Source: Actinomycetes bacterium (GTDB lineage: Bacteria; Actinomycetota; Acidimicrobiia; Acidimicrobiales; Palsa-688). From it: 64,000 nucleotides of DNA. Position 1 is the stretch's first letter. Each line of letters begins with the position of its first letter. Below the pieces are notes generated by a model. That model did not search any database. It was given only the letters and a program-made list of their open reading frames with translations, and was not told the origin of the DNA. The DNA lies in contig JAKBBA010000018.1 of assembly GCA_021808665.1 (NCBI GenBank), positions 1-64,000 on the forward strand, read 5' to 3'. This document shows, in pieces, positions 56,603 through 64,000 of this stretch. A program made the translations under genes and the position numbers.

Positions 56603-58373
56603 CGGGCGCGGCACCTGTTGAGGCGACAAGCAGAGCGTGGTAGGCGGAGCTTGATTCGACGAGGTCGCCGTGAGTTCCATGTTCGACAATCCTTCCTCTG
56701 TCCATTACGGTGATGGAGTCGACGTCTCGTACCGAGGCGAGGTGATGTGTGACCATCAAAGTGGTCCGCCCCTCACTCAGACGGGCTAGGGCCTCTGCGA
56801 CTACCGCATGTGTCGCTGCGTCCATCCCCGTCGTCGGCTCGTCCAGGAGGATCAGCCGGCCACCCCTCGCCATGGCCCTGGCGACAGCGATACACTGCCG
56901 TTGCCCACCCGACAGGGCGGAGCCCGCCTCTCCAACGGCAGTGTCGTACCCGTCTCGCAGACCCGCTATGACTTCGTGAACGCCGGCGGCACGAGCCGTC
57001 GAGATCGCCTCACTCCGACTGGTCAGGTCCGACCCGTAGATTATGTTCTCCCAAACGGTGGGTCGTAGAAGTGCTGCCTCTTGAGGTACGAAGGAGATCT
57101 GACGTCGAAGCCAGCGGACATCGAGCGCTCGAAGGTCCTCGCCGTCTAAGAGCACCCGGCCGGCGTCGGGATCAGCGAAGCGCAGTGCTAGTCGTAGAAG
57201 CGTGCTCTTCCCCGACCCGGTCGATCCTACGATTGCGTGGCGTGATCCAGCATCGACGGTGAGCTTGATCCCGTCAAGGAAGACAGTCCGGCCGGGGTAG
57301 GAGAAAGAGATCGACTCGAATTCGAGCCGGCCATGTAGCTGCGAGGGCCGCACCGGGACCTTGGCTTCCGGCGTTTCGTCGTGGGTATGTAGGATCTCCA
57401 AGACCCGCTCGGCGGAGGCCTGGCCCCTCCCCATCGTTCCAGCAAGCTTCGCCAGCTGACGGACGGGCGTGTACACACTCCTGAAGTAGGAACTGAAAAG
57501 CAGAAGATCTCCCGGGGTGAGTCGCCCTGAGACAACTTCGCGTCCTCCTATGAGGACGACGGCGGCTGTAGACGTGGTCATTACGAATGTTACGAGCGGG
57601 GTGAAACGTGACTGTAAGACAACAGCGAACTTGCTTGCCTGTAGCGCCTCCAGCGCACTCGCCCTATAGCGTTCGACCTCGTCGTCCTCAGCTCCCGCTG
57701 CCTGCACTACCGCCAGGCCGACCACCACTTGTTGAGCGATAGCGCTTGATGCTCCCTCTGCTCTCCGTGCGATCCGCTGAGCGTTCCTGATCGTGGAGAG
57801 ATAATGACGAACGAGGACTCCCAGCACCGGAATGACGCAAATCGCGAGAAGGCTGAACTGCCAGTCGACAATCGTCATGATGACGAGCATGCCGGCGACG
57901 GTCAGTGTGTTCTCCGCCACGACGGGCAATACGTTGACCACGGCGCTTTGCATCGCTTGAGCGTCACCGCCGAGGCGAGCTAGCAGGTCGCCGACCGGCC
58001 TGCCCGTGTAGAAGTGACGCGACTGGCGAGTGAGGTGGGCGAAAAGTCGGCAACGCAAGTCGACCACTACACGTTGTCCGGCTCCGGCGAGGAGCACAGC
58101 GGCAGCGTATGAGCACGCACCGAGGAGCGCCGCAATGACGACCATCAGCCCGCACAGGCTGTAAAGGAGCGGTAGCCGACCCCCTGGAAGCCACCGCAGC
58201 TCAGGAGGCAGCGGATGAGCTCCAAGCACATTGTCGAAGACAACCTTGAGTGGCACTGGTACCAGCCACTGCAGGACTGCCCTGGCAAGCGAAAACCCTA
58301 GCCCTGCTAAGAGGGGTATCTTGACGCTGGTCAAGTCCAGTTCCCACGACGTCAGCGCCAGGCGGCGGCTCAC
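56595..58373 (-). CDS. ABC exporter (fused membrane and ATPase domains)
   Basis: The 592-residue half-transporter has a six-helix membrane domain (residues about 15-310) and an ATPase domain with Walker A GSTGSGKSTLLRLALR, signature ALSGGQRQCIAVARAMA and Walker B LILLDEPTTGMDAAT. Length and layout fit MsbA-like exporters of lipids or lipid-linked glycans, although some export drugs or peptides. The position among glycosyltransferases favours a glycan or glycolipid cargo. GTG 58373 overlaps the upstream gene's stop (GTGA). Confidence 0.92.
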   Translation of the reverse strand: MSRRLALTSWELDLTSVKIPLLAGLGFSLARAVLQWLVPVPLKVVFDNVLGAHPLPPELRWLPGGRLPLLYSLCGLMVVIAALLGACSYAAAVLLAGAGQRVVVDLRCRLFAHLTRQSRHFYTGRPVGDLLARLGGDAQAMQSAVVNVLPVVAENTLTVAGMLVIMTIVDWQFSLLAICVIPVLGVLVRHYLSTIRNAQRIARRAEGASSAIAQQVVVGLAVVQAAGAEDDEVERYRASALEALQASKFAVVLQSRFTPLVTFVMTTSTAAVVLIGGREVVSGRLTPGDLLLFSSYFRSVYTPVRQLAKLAGTMGRGQASAERVLEILHTHDETPEAKVPVRPSQLHGRLEFESISFSYPGRTVFLDGIKLTVDAGSRHAIVGSTGSGKSTLLRLALRFADPDAGRVLLDGEDLRALDVRWLRRQISFVPQEAALLRPTVWENIIYGSDLTSRSEAISTARAAGVHEVIAGLRDGYDTAVGEAGSALSGGQRQCIAVARAMARGGRLILLDEPTTGMDAATHAVVAEALARLSEGRTTLMVTHHLASVRDVDSITVMDRGRIVEHGTHGDLVESSSAYHALLVASTGAAPGA

Positions 58374-59635
58374 TTGCCAGCTCCCTTCGACCGTCCCATC
58401 TGCATTGCATCCGGAGCCGACGCGTCGCTTGAAGCGCCCGAAGCTGCGAGTATCTCGGCGATGAGCGCGTCGGCTACAGCCGACCAGCTGCAGCGCTCCA
58501 CCGCGCGCGCCCTGGCAGATGCTCCAAGAAGCCGACGCGTGCCGGTATCGCTGATGAGGCGATGCAAGGCTTGTGCGAGCAAGTCGCTGGAGCCAGGTGC
58601 CACCAAGACGCCGGTCTCGCCGACGAGTTGGCGTATTGGTGGGAAGTCCGAAGCAACGACCGTGCGTCCAGCAGCCATCGCCTCTACAACCTTGAGAGGA
58701 GAGAAGTAGAACAAGTCGGTCGCCACATACGGAGCTGCGGCAATATCCATCGCTGCGAGATGCTCCGGGACCCGAGAGAACGCAACGGCGCCGGTAGTGA
58801 CGACAGTCGCGCCGGGTGGGAGCCCTCGCAGTGAGTCGGTCACCCTGTCCCGTTCGGGGCCGTCGCCGACTATCAGCAGGCCAAGCTGGACCGATCCGGC
58901 GATGAGTGACACTGCGTCGATTAGTACATCAAGGCCATGCCAGGGTTTGAAGCTTCCTGCGAAGCCGATAACAGGCTGGGACATAGAGAAGCCGAGCCGC
59001 CTCCTTGTTGTAGGAGCGAGAACCGAAAGACGGCTCGGGTCGAGCCGGTCGACGTCCGCTCCGTTGGCGATTACTGAGGCGCTACAGGCGCCCATGTGGA
59101 TGGCCCAGCTTGCCAGCGGTGCTGACACGGCGACGACCTGAGCGTCGCTCAACGCACGGTGCTCTGCTTCGCGTGCCTCCTCTTCGAAGCGCAGCCCGAA
59201 ATGGCGTTTGCGTTCCTCGGCTACCGGGGCATTGACCTCGACGATGCGTGCGACCCCAAGAGACTTGGCAAGCGTAGCTCCACGGCCGGCAAACAGGCTC
59301 AGCCGCTCGACGATACAGCTCGGTTTTCGCACTGACATGTGCCGTTCTACGTTGTCGAAGAACTTCTCGACGGCTTCGATGCGAGACGTGTCCGCGTTAT
59401 CCCCCGACGATACGGGCCCGACGTCTATCGGTATAACTCGCACGGTGTCAGACCCGCGCGACGTCATCGGCCCTGACACTCGAGCTGCGTAGAGCGTGAC
59501 GTCGACCCCTCGACGAGATAGGGCAGCACAAAGTGACTCGACATGCACCGAGGCACCCTTGGTGCCACCGACTGGAATACCTGGATCGGGAAGTACGTAA
59601 GCCACCTCGAGCCCGGTGGAGTTCCGACTGGTCAC
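58370..59635 (-). CDS. glycosyltransferase, family 4 (GT-B)
   Basis: The 421-residue protein has the GT-B layout: N-terminal GGTKGASVHVESLCAALSRRG, a central VIGFAGSFKPWHGLDVLIDA, and the nucleotide-sugar site with the EX7E-like SPLKVVEAMAAGRTVVASD. It transfers a sugar from an NDP-sugar during glycan assembly. GTG 59635 overlaps the stop of the gene before it (GTGA). Donor and acceptor are unknown. Confidence 0.9.
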   Translation of the reverse strand: MTSRNSTGLEVAYVLPDPGIPVGGTKGASVHVESLCAALSRRGVDVTLYAARVSGPMTSRGSDTVRVIPIDVGPVSSGDNADTSRIEAVEKFFDNVERHMSVRKPSCIVERLSLFAGRGATLAKSLGVARIVEVNAPVAEERKRHFGLRFEEEAREAEHRALSDAQVVAVSAPLASWAIHMGACSASVIANGADVDRLDPSRLSVLAPTTRRRLGFSMSQPVIGFAGSFKPWHGLDVLIDAVSLIAGSVQLGLLIVGDGPERDRVTDSLRGLPPGATVVTTGAVAFSRVPEHLAAMDIAAAPYVATDLFYFSPLKVVEAMAAGRTVVASDFPPIRQLVGETGVLVAPGSSDLLAQALHRLISDTGTRRLLGASARARAVERCSWSAVADALIAEILAASGASSDASAPDAMQMGRSKGAGK

Positions 59636-61008
59636 GCTTTTGATCCTGACGGTGCGGGGTGAGCGGAAGCTAGTCGAGATCCTCCGGCGTAAAGGCTGGG
59701 GCGTAGGATTTCGGCGATGGGGGCAATGCAGCTCTGCTTCGCCAAGTGCGCCGCCACGTAGCGTCGAGCTGCCGAGGAGAGCCGGGCTCGGGTTTCGGGA
59801 TCGGCGGCTAGTTCTCTTATCGCCTCGGCGAGTGCAGCGGGGTCTGCTGGAGGCACTAGTAGCCCTGTCGTTCGGTGGTCGATCACCTCGGGTATGCCTG
59901 CTACCGAGGACGCCACCACGGCAAGTCCGCTGGCCATGGCTTCGAGGACGACGTTCGGTATGCCGTCGCGATCACCGTCAGAGGTGATCACGCTTGCTTG
60001 CACGAAAACGTCGGCTTGGTGGTACTCCGCGATGATCTGGTCTTGGGTGAGGGAACCCATGAAGCTCACGTGGGAACTCAGCTCCAAGACAGACGCTTGC
60101 GCTACAAGGCAGTCTCGTAGATCGCCACCACCCACGACCCGACACTCGAAGTCCTCCCCCTGGTCCCGAAGGATTCTTAGAGCCTCCAATAGAGTCGAGT
60201 AGCCCTTCTTGGGCACGAGGCGCCCGACGGCGAGGATTCGAAGGCGCCTCGGCCGGGATGCTTCGTCGCGCAGCGCGTTGCCTGCGGGCTGGAAACGGGT
60301 TGTATCTACGCCGTGCGGCGCGTACACGATGTTAGGGCGTCGACCTTCGAAGTCCGGGGGCTGCTGGGAGTGGACTATCCGTCGCAACTCGTCGGAAGCG
60401 CTGTGCGAGCAGACAAGAACGAACTCGGCAGCAGAGGCCTTTACAGTGAGGATGTCCGGGCTCGAAAGGTATAGGTCCTTGGCGTGCGCAGCGAAGGAGA
60501 ACGTCCGTCCAGTGAGCATGGACACGAAGTGCGCGATGGTCGCTGGTCCGTGAGCGAATGCTGCGTGGATGTGCGTGGCACCGACGCGGTCCATCTCTTT
60601 CGCCATGAGCCCCGCCTCGAGGAGGTGGCGTAGCGTCGAGCGGTGCCTCCGCGATATGACCACGTGTCCGACGACCGCAAGCCATCGCAACGGGTGGCGA
60701 AGTAGGAGGGCGATGTGGGCGAACACGAAGCGGGTATTGTCACTGAGCACGGCTGCCCGTCCCGTTCCGCGGCGGAGGTATTTGACCGGACTCACTACGT
60801 TAGCTACCCTCGTTTGGACGTGGCGCTCCGCCGGGTGGGCTATTGCGAAAAGCCGCAAGGGAACCCCTTCGGACTCCAGTCCTAGGATCTCGTCGAGAAT
60901 GAACGTCTCAGATAGTCGAGGGAAGCGCTTTGTAAGGTAGCAGACCGTCGCGGTTCCTGTGGAGTTTCGAAGTGACATCTGCTCGGCGTCACGGGCACTT
61001 CTCGTCAC
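59632..61008 (-). CDS. glycosyltransferase, family 4
   Basis: The 458-residue protein begins VCYLTKRFPRLSETFILDEI, a WcaL/colanic-acid-type start, and has the GT-B core ILAVGRLVPKKGYSTLLEAL and GIPNVVLEAMASGLAVVAS. It likely adds a sugar to a growing surface glycan. GTG 61008 overlaps the upstream stop. A polysaccharide role is supported by its neighbours. Confidence 0.9.
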   Translation of the reverse strand: MTRSARDAEQMSLRNSTGTATVCYLTKRFPRLSETFILDEILGLESEGVPLRLFAIAHPAERHVQTRVANVVSPVKYLRRGTGRAAVLSDNTRFVFAHIALLLRHPLRWLAVVGHVVISRRHRSTLRHLLEAGLMAKEMDRVGATHIHAAFAHGPATIAHFVSMLTGRTFSFAAHAKDLYLSSPDILTVKASAAEFVLVCSHSASDELRRIVHSQQPPDFEGRRPNIVYAPHGVDTTRFQPAGNALRDEASRPRRLRILAVGRLVPKKGYSTLLEALRILRDQGEDFECRVVGGGDLRDCLVAQASVLELSSHVSFMGSLTQDQIIAEYHQADVFVQASVITSDGDRDGIPNVVLEAMASGLAVVASSVAGIPEVIDHRTTGLLVPPADPAALAEAIRELAADPETRARLSSAARRYVAAHLAKQSCIAPIAEILRPSLYAGGSRLASAHPAPSGSKA

Positions 61009-62201
61009 GCCGGGATCCTTGCCAGCAAGGTGTCGTCTTCGCAGTTGACAAGACGGCTGAGGTGTGCGACGGCTTTTGGCGCGCCTCTCAAGTCTAGACG
61101 GAAACTACTCCGGTTCGGCGTTGCGCTTCTCAGAAGTCTCGGTAGGGCCGAGCGAAGATCGGTGCTGTCGTCTATCACTTCCACAAGGCCCCGTTCGGCG
61201 AAGGCCTCAGCTCTCAGCACCTGCTCTAAGCGCGGCGCTCGTCGCGGGACTACGATTGTGGGCACGCCCAGGCCAATCAGCTCACAGAGGCTGTTGTAGC
61301 CCCCGCGGGTTACCACAGCAGCTGCCCTGGCTGCCACAGCCGCTGGTTCGGCCAGATGTTCTACCGTGTGTACATCACCAAGCGGTGCCGTCGCGCGGTC
61401 CAGGCGCTCACGATCAGCGCGAGACATGAGCGGACCCGTACACAAGACGCATGCGATGCCGGCGAACGAAGCTGCTACCGCCGTATCGATCAGCACCTGA
61501 ACTCCGTCACCTCCCCCTCCGACCATGGCAAGTACGAACCGCTTGACGTCTGTGAGAGACGGCGGTAGTGGAGGCGTCGCAGGCTGGGGAGTCGTAACGT
61601 AGCCGCAGTACTCCATGCGATCGGCTATCGCCATAGGTAACTTGTAGAGCGCTCCGATGTCGAAGACGTCGCGTTGACCGTAAACCATTACCGAGTCGTA
61701 GATACCCGCAAGGGTCGAGTAGACACCTTCGGCTGTCCAAGAGTCGATGACCTTATTGGGTTCATCGAGAATGTCCCGCAGGCCGAGAACCAGTCTCGTG
61801 GCGAGCCCGGTACTTCTTATGTAGTCGAAGACCGGAATGAGCTCCCCCTTCATCCCGTGGGGGGAATGATCTACTAGCAGGACATCTGGCTTCCAGCGCG
61901 CCACTACGTCGACTAGTACGGCTGAACGCGCGCGCCGGACGAGGGAAATGTCGAGCGGGCTCTCGAGGGAGCGGTAGTCGCCTTGGGGTGTCTTCGTTAC
62001 TGGTGGCAGCATCGCTGTGGCCAGTCCGTTTGGAAGTGGGACCCTAGATATGGCCGGCGAACCCGAGGCGAGAACGACCAGTGGGGGTTTGGCCAAGTTC
62101 AGAAGTTCCCGTGCTATCGAAAGATTTCTCCGGAGGTGCCCGAGGCCGTAAGTATCGTGAGAGTACAACAGCACACGCTGTAAGGATCCCGGCGTCTTCA
62201 T
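61005..62201 (-). CDS. glycosyltransferase family protein, MurG/GT28-like
   Basis: The 398-residue protein shows the GT28-like start VLLYSHDTYGLGHLRRNLSIA, a glycine-rich VGGGGDGVQVLIDTA, and RGGYNSLCELIGLGVPTIVVPR near the C-terminus that corresponds to the UDP-sugar site of MurG-type enzymes. ATG 62201 is chosen for its four-base overlap with the epimerase stop; an in-frame ATG 14 codons upstream is less likely. Its acceptor is unknown. Confidence 0.87.
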   Translation of the reverse strand: MKTPGSLQRVLLYSHDTYGLGHLRRNLSIARELLNLAKPPLVVLASGSPAISRVPLPNGLATAMLPPVTKTPQGDYRSLESPLDISLVRRARSAVLVDVVARWKPDVLLVDHSPHGMKGELIPVFDYIRSTGLATRLVLGLRDILDEPNKVIDSWTAEGVYSTLAGIYDSVMVYGQRDVFDIGALYKLPMAIADRMEYCGYVTTPQPATPPLPPSLTDVKRFVLAMVGGGGDGVQVLIDTAVAASFAGIACVLCTGPLMSRADRERLDRATAPLGDVHTVEHLAEPAAVAARAAAVVTRGGYNSLCELIGLGVPTIVVPRRAPRLEQVLRAEAFAERGLVEVIDDSTDLRSALPRLLRSATPNRSSFRLDLRGAPKAVAHLSRLVNCEDDTLLARIPA

Positions 62202-63208
62202 ACCGGCACCCCCACCTTTTGGTCGAGACGTTCCCGTAGCCACGCAACTTCCCTTTCGTAGCCAACTTCGAACGGGACGAGGGGTGTGAATCCGAGCAGC
62301 CGCTGGGCGCGGCCCAGATCGGCCGAGGTCGTCTTGACGTCGCCACGGGCGAAGGGCTGGCGGTCGACCTGTAATCGGCTACCGGTCAAGCGTGCCAGTA
62401 GGTCCAGTACCTCTGCGATGCTAACCGCGCATCCACCCCCCACGTTGATCGCCAACCCTGAGACAGGACTGTCTGCTGCGGCGACCGTCGCGCTGACGAC
62501 GTCGGTGACGTAGGTGAAGTCACGACGCTGGGTTCCGTCCCCGAGCAATGTGATCCGTCCGCCTGTCAGGGCAGCCTCGGCGAACAGTCTCAGGCCCATA
62601 TCTGGTCGCTGGCCAGGGCCGAACACGGTGAAATAACGCAGGGCCGTGGTCTCGAGGTCTCGCCCGCCCGTATCTAGGCACACTCGCTCCGCTTCGAGTT
62701 TGCTCTTGCCGTAGGGCGAGATTGGCGACAGGGGAGCGTCCTCGTGAAAAGGCACCTCGCCGTCGCCGTAAACCGACGACGAAGAAGCGTATATGAGACG
62801 ACGGACCCCGCCCCTGCGAGCGGCCCTCAGTAGCCGCTCGGTGGCGACCACATTGTCTCGCATGTAGAGCGCCTCCGATGAGAAACTAGCCCGCACCCCT
62901 GCTCTCCCGGCAAGGTGGAATACGACCTCGACGCCATCTAGGTGGGTATCCAACTCCATGTCGGCAAGGTTCCCAACAGCTAACTTCATTCCAGCGAGAC
63001 GTGCGAGGGATGCCGCTCGCATCAGCTTTTCCACCGGGTCGTAGCTGTCCGTGAAGCCGTCTATCCCTGTCACCGTCCAACCGCCGCGCAACAAGGTGCG
63101 ACAGACGTGGCTTCCGATGAAGCCCGCAGCCCCGGTCACCAAAGCCCGCCGCCCAACGTTCGACAGTGCTGCGTCGAAGCTGGCGGGGACGTCCGAAGTT
63201 TCTGTCAC
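62198..63208 (-). CDS. NAD-dependent epimerase/dehydratase (GalE/UDP-glucuronate epimerase-like)
   Basis: The protein, 336 residues from GTG 63208, is an extended short-chain dehydrogenase with NAD motif VTGAAGFIGSHVCRTLL, catalytic YGKSK preceded by SSSSVYGDGE, and RPDMGLRLF and RRDFTYVTDVV sugar-nucleotide segments. Relatives include UDP-glucose 4-epimerase and UDP-glucuronate 4-epimerase; with a UDP-glucose dehydrogenase nearby the latter is plausible. Start is uncertain: ATG 63238 and an upstream codon at 63268 are alternatives; GTG 63208 has GAGGT upstream. Confidence 0.9.
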   Translation of the reverse strand: MTETSDVPASFDAALSNVGRRALVTGAAGFIGSHVCRTLLRGGWTVTGIDGFTDSYDPVEKLMRAASLARLAGMKLAVGNLADMELDTHLDGVEVVFHLAGRAGVRASFSSEALYMRDNVVATERLLRAARRGGVRRLIYASSSSVYGDGEVPFHEDAPLSPISPYGKSKLEAERVCLDTGGRDLETTALRYFTVFGPGQRPDMGLRLFAEAALTGGRITLLGDGTQRRDFTYVTDVVSATVAAADSPVSGLAINVGGGCAVSIAEVLDLLARLTGSRLQVDRQPFARGDVKTTSADLGRAQRLLGFTPLVPFEVGYEREVAWLRERLDQKVGVPV

Positions 63209-63425
63209 AGTGACCTCTCTTGCTGTGTCTGCACGCATCCTCGTGCTCGTAATGGGATATACAGACACTGTCGGCGCTGTAGGTGACGCCTCGATGACGC
63301 CCCGGTGAGAAAATGCTCATGTTCCCCGGGTCCCCGGTGTCCAACTCGCTGGCAACGCTCGCAGTCCGGGCCATCGAAGTCAGAGTCTTCTGCCCCAATA
63401 ATTCCTGCCGGTAGAACGAAACCGT

Positions 63426-63435
63426 ACAGTACTGT
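63426..63435. promoter_or_regulatory. palindrome, candidate TetR operator
   Basis: ACAGTACTGT is a perfect 10-bp palindrome six bases before the tetR ATG, in the 233-base gap divergent from the epimerase operon. It may be the operator of the adjacent regulator and could also govern the glycan operon. The rest of this gap shows no gene. Confidence 0.5.
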
Positions 63436-63441
63436 GGCGGC

Positions 63442-64000
63442 ATGCAGCAAGCAACAGCCTCGTCGGCTAGGGGAGCAGAGCGCGAGCGCGAGATACTCGA
63501 CGTCGCCCTTGCCCTGATTGGCGAGGTCGGCTACGAGCGCATGAGCATGGATTCCCTCGCAGCCCGGGCGCATGCAAGCAAGGCAACCCTGTATCGGCGC
63601 TGGCCGGGGAAGGCCGAGCTCGTCGTCGAGGCTCTCAGGAGCCGTTCTTGCACCATCCCCGGAGGCAATGCTAACACCGGAAGCCTCCGGGGAGATCTCC
63701 TGGCGTGGCTTCGCGATCAACGCGACATCCTCACTGGCAAGGACGGGCCCTTGCTAGTCGGTTTGATAATGGCAGCCCGCGGTGACCCAGAGCTGGCATC
63801 GCTTCTTCGGGAGCAGTTCGGCGAGGACAAGGCGGCGGCCGCCGGAGCATTGCTCGGCCGGGCCATCGCAAGACAAGAGATCCCTCCCAACGCCAGCCCG
63901 GGTGTGTTCACCGAGATAGCACCGGCGATGCTACTCATGCGGGTAATCCTGAGCGACCAACCAACCGACGATGCCTTCCTAGCCCACATCGTCGATGACG
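63442..64000 (+). CDS. TetR-family regulator (cut by window edge)
   Basis: An open frame of at least 186 codons runs from ATG 63442 to the right edge without a stop. The N-terminus is a TetR helix-turn-helix (REREILDVALALIGEVGYERMSMDSLAARAHASKATLYRRWPGK in part: GYERMSMDSLAARA, SKATLYRRWPGKAEL). The rest would be the ligand-binding domain. It is divergent from the glycan operon, which it may control. The C-terminus is missing. Confidence 0.88.
   Translation, partial: MQQATASSARGAEREREILDVALALIGEVGYERMSMDSLAARAHASKATLYRRWPGKAELVVEALRSRSCTIPGGNANTGSLRGDLLAWLRDQRDILTGKDGPLLVGLIMAARGDPELASLLREQFGEDKAAAAGALLGRAIARQEIPPNASPGVFTEIAPAMLLMRVILSDQPTDDAFLAHIVDD

Noticed and set aside
56603..56689. Longer N-terminus of the UDP-glucose dehydrogenase from ATG 56680
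   Set aside because: The apparent ribosome-binding site and ATG are explained by the conserved end of the ABC ATPase gene in the other frame; the extra tail has no family match.

Overview
The window is a dense, GC-rich actinobacterial chromosome segment with no gap over 300 bases lacking a gene. The gene order gcvH-garA-ftsR-bifunctional nuclease-merR is the order known from mycobacteria, the scpA-scpB-rluB-tyrA-aroA-cmk-plsC run is typical of high-GC Gram-positives, and several genes look leaderless. A red-type (form IC/IE) Calvin cycle locus together with KorAB points to an autotrophic or mixotrophic actinobacterium, perhaps of the Acidimicrobiia. That taxonomic guess is inference from gene content.

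Layout. 1-1390: 3' end of an rRNA operon. The 23S gene is interrupted after E. coli-equivalent U2604 by a group I intron that carries an I-CreI-like LAGLIDADG endonuclease gene; then come 5S and a strong terminator. 1424-10148: a disordered/TPR protein, an SSB-like protein, class I fructose-bisphosphate aldolase, KorAB (2-oxoacid:ferredoxin oxidoreductase), a DUF1015 protein and a HAD phosphatase. 10224-16819: a housekeeping run (coiled-coil protein, tlyA, nadK, recN, pyrG, Nudix, DksA-like). 16848-29163: trpS; the scpA-to-plsC operon; ispH; a DUF512 radical SAM protein with der; a SpoIIE-type phosphatase; a small zinc-ribbon membrane protein; tRNA-Pro.

29250-37820: carbon fixation. nfuA, prk, fbp and cbbR lie on the minus strand, divergent from cbbL-cbbS-cbbX on the plus strand, followed by a NarL-type two-component pair. 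37879-48575: a DUF4333 protein, pgsA, an NDP-sugar pyrophosphorylase/phosphomannomutase-like fusion, and the glycine cleavage/GarA cluster (gcvH, garA, ftsR, bfn, merR, gcvT, gcvPA, gcvPB).

48582-63208 is a minus-strand run concerned with the cell surface. A nine-gene, mostly overlapping series (epimerase, three glycosyltransferases, ABC exporter, UDP-glucose dehydrogenase, Ser/Thr/Pro-rich membrane protein, histidine kinase, response regulator) leads into three type IV pilin-like genes. One pilin carries a LamG-like lectin domain and another a ricin-B-like domain. A TetR-family gene with a palindrome just before its start is cut by the right edge.

The most notable items are the rRNA intron, whose endonuclease frame runs through the ribozyme core and stops in the downstream exon, and the glycan/lectin-pilin locus with its own two-component system.
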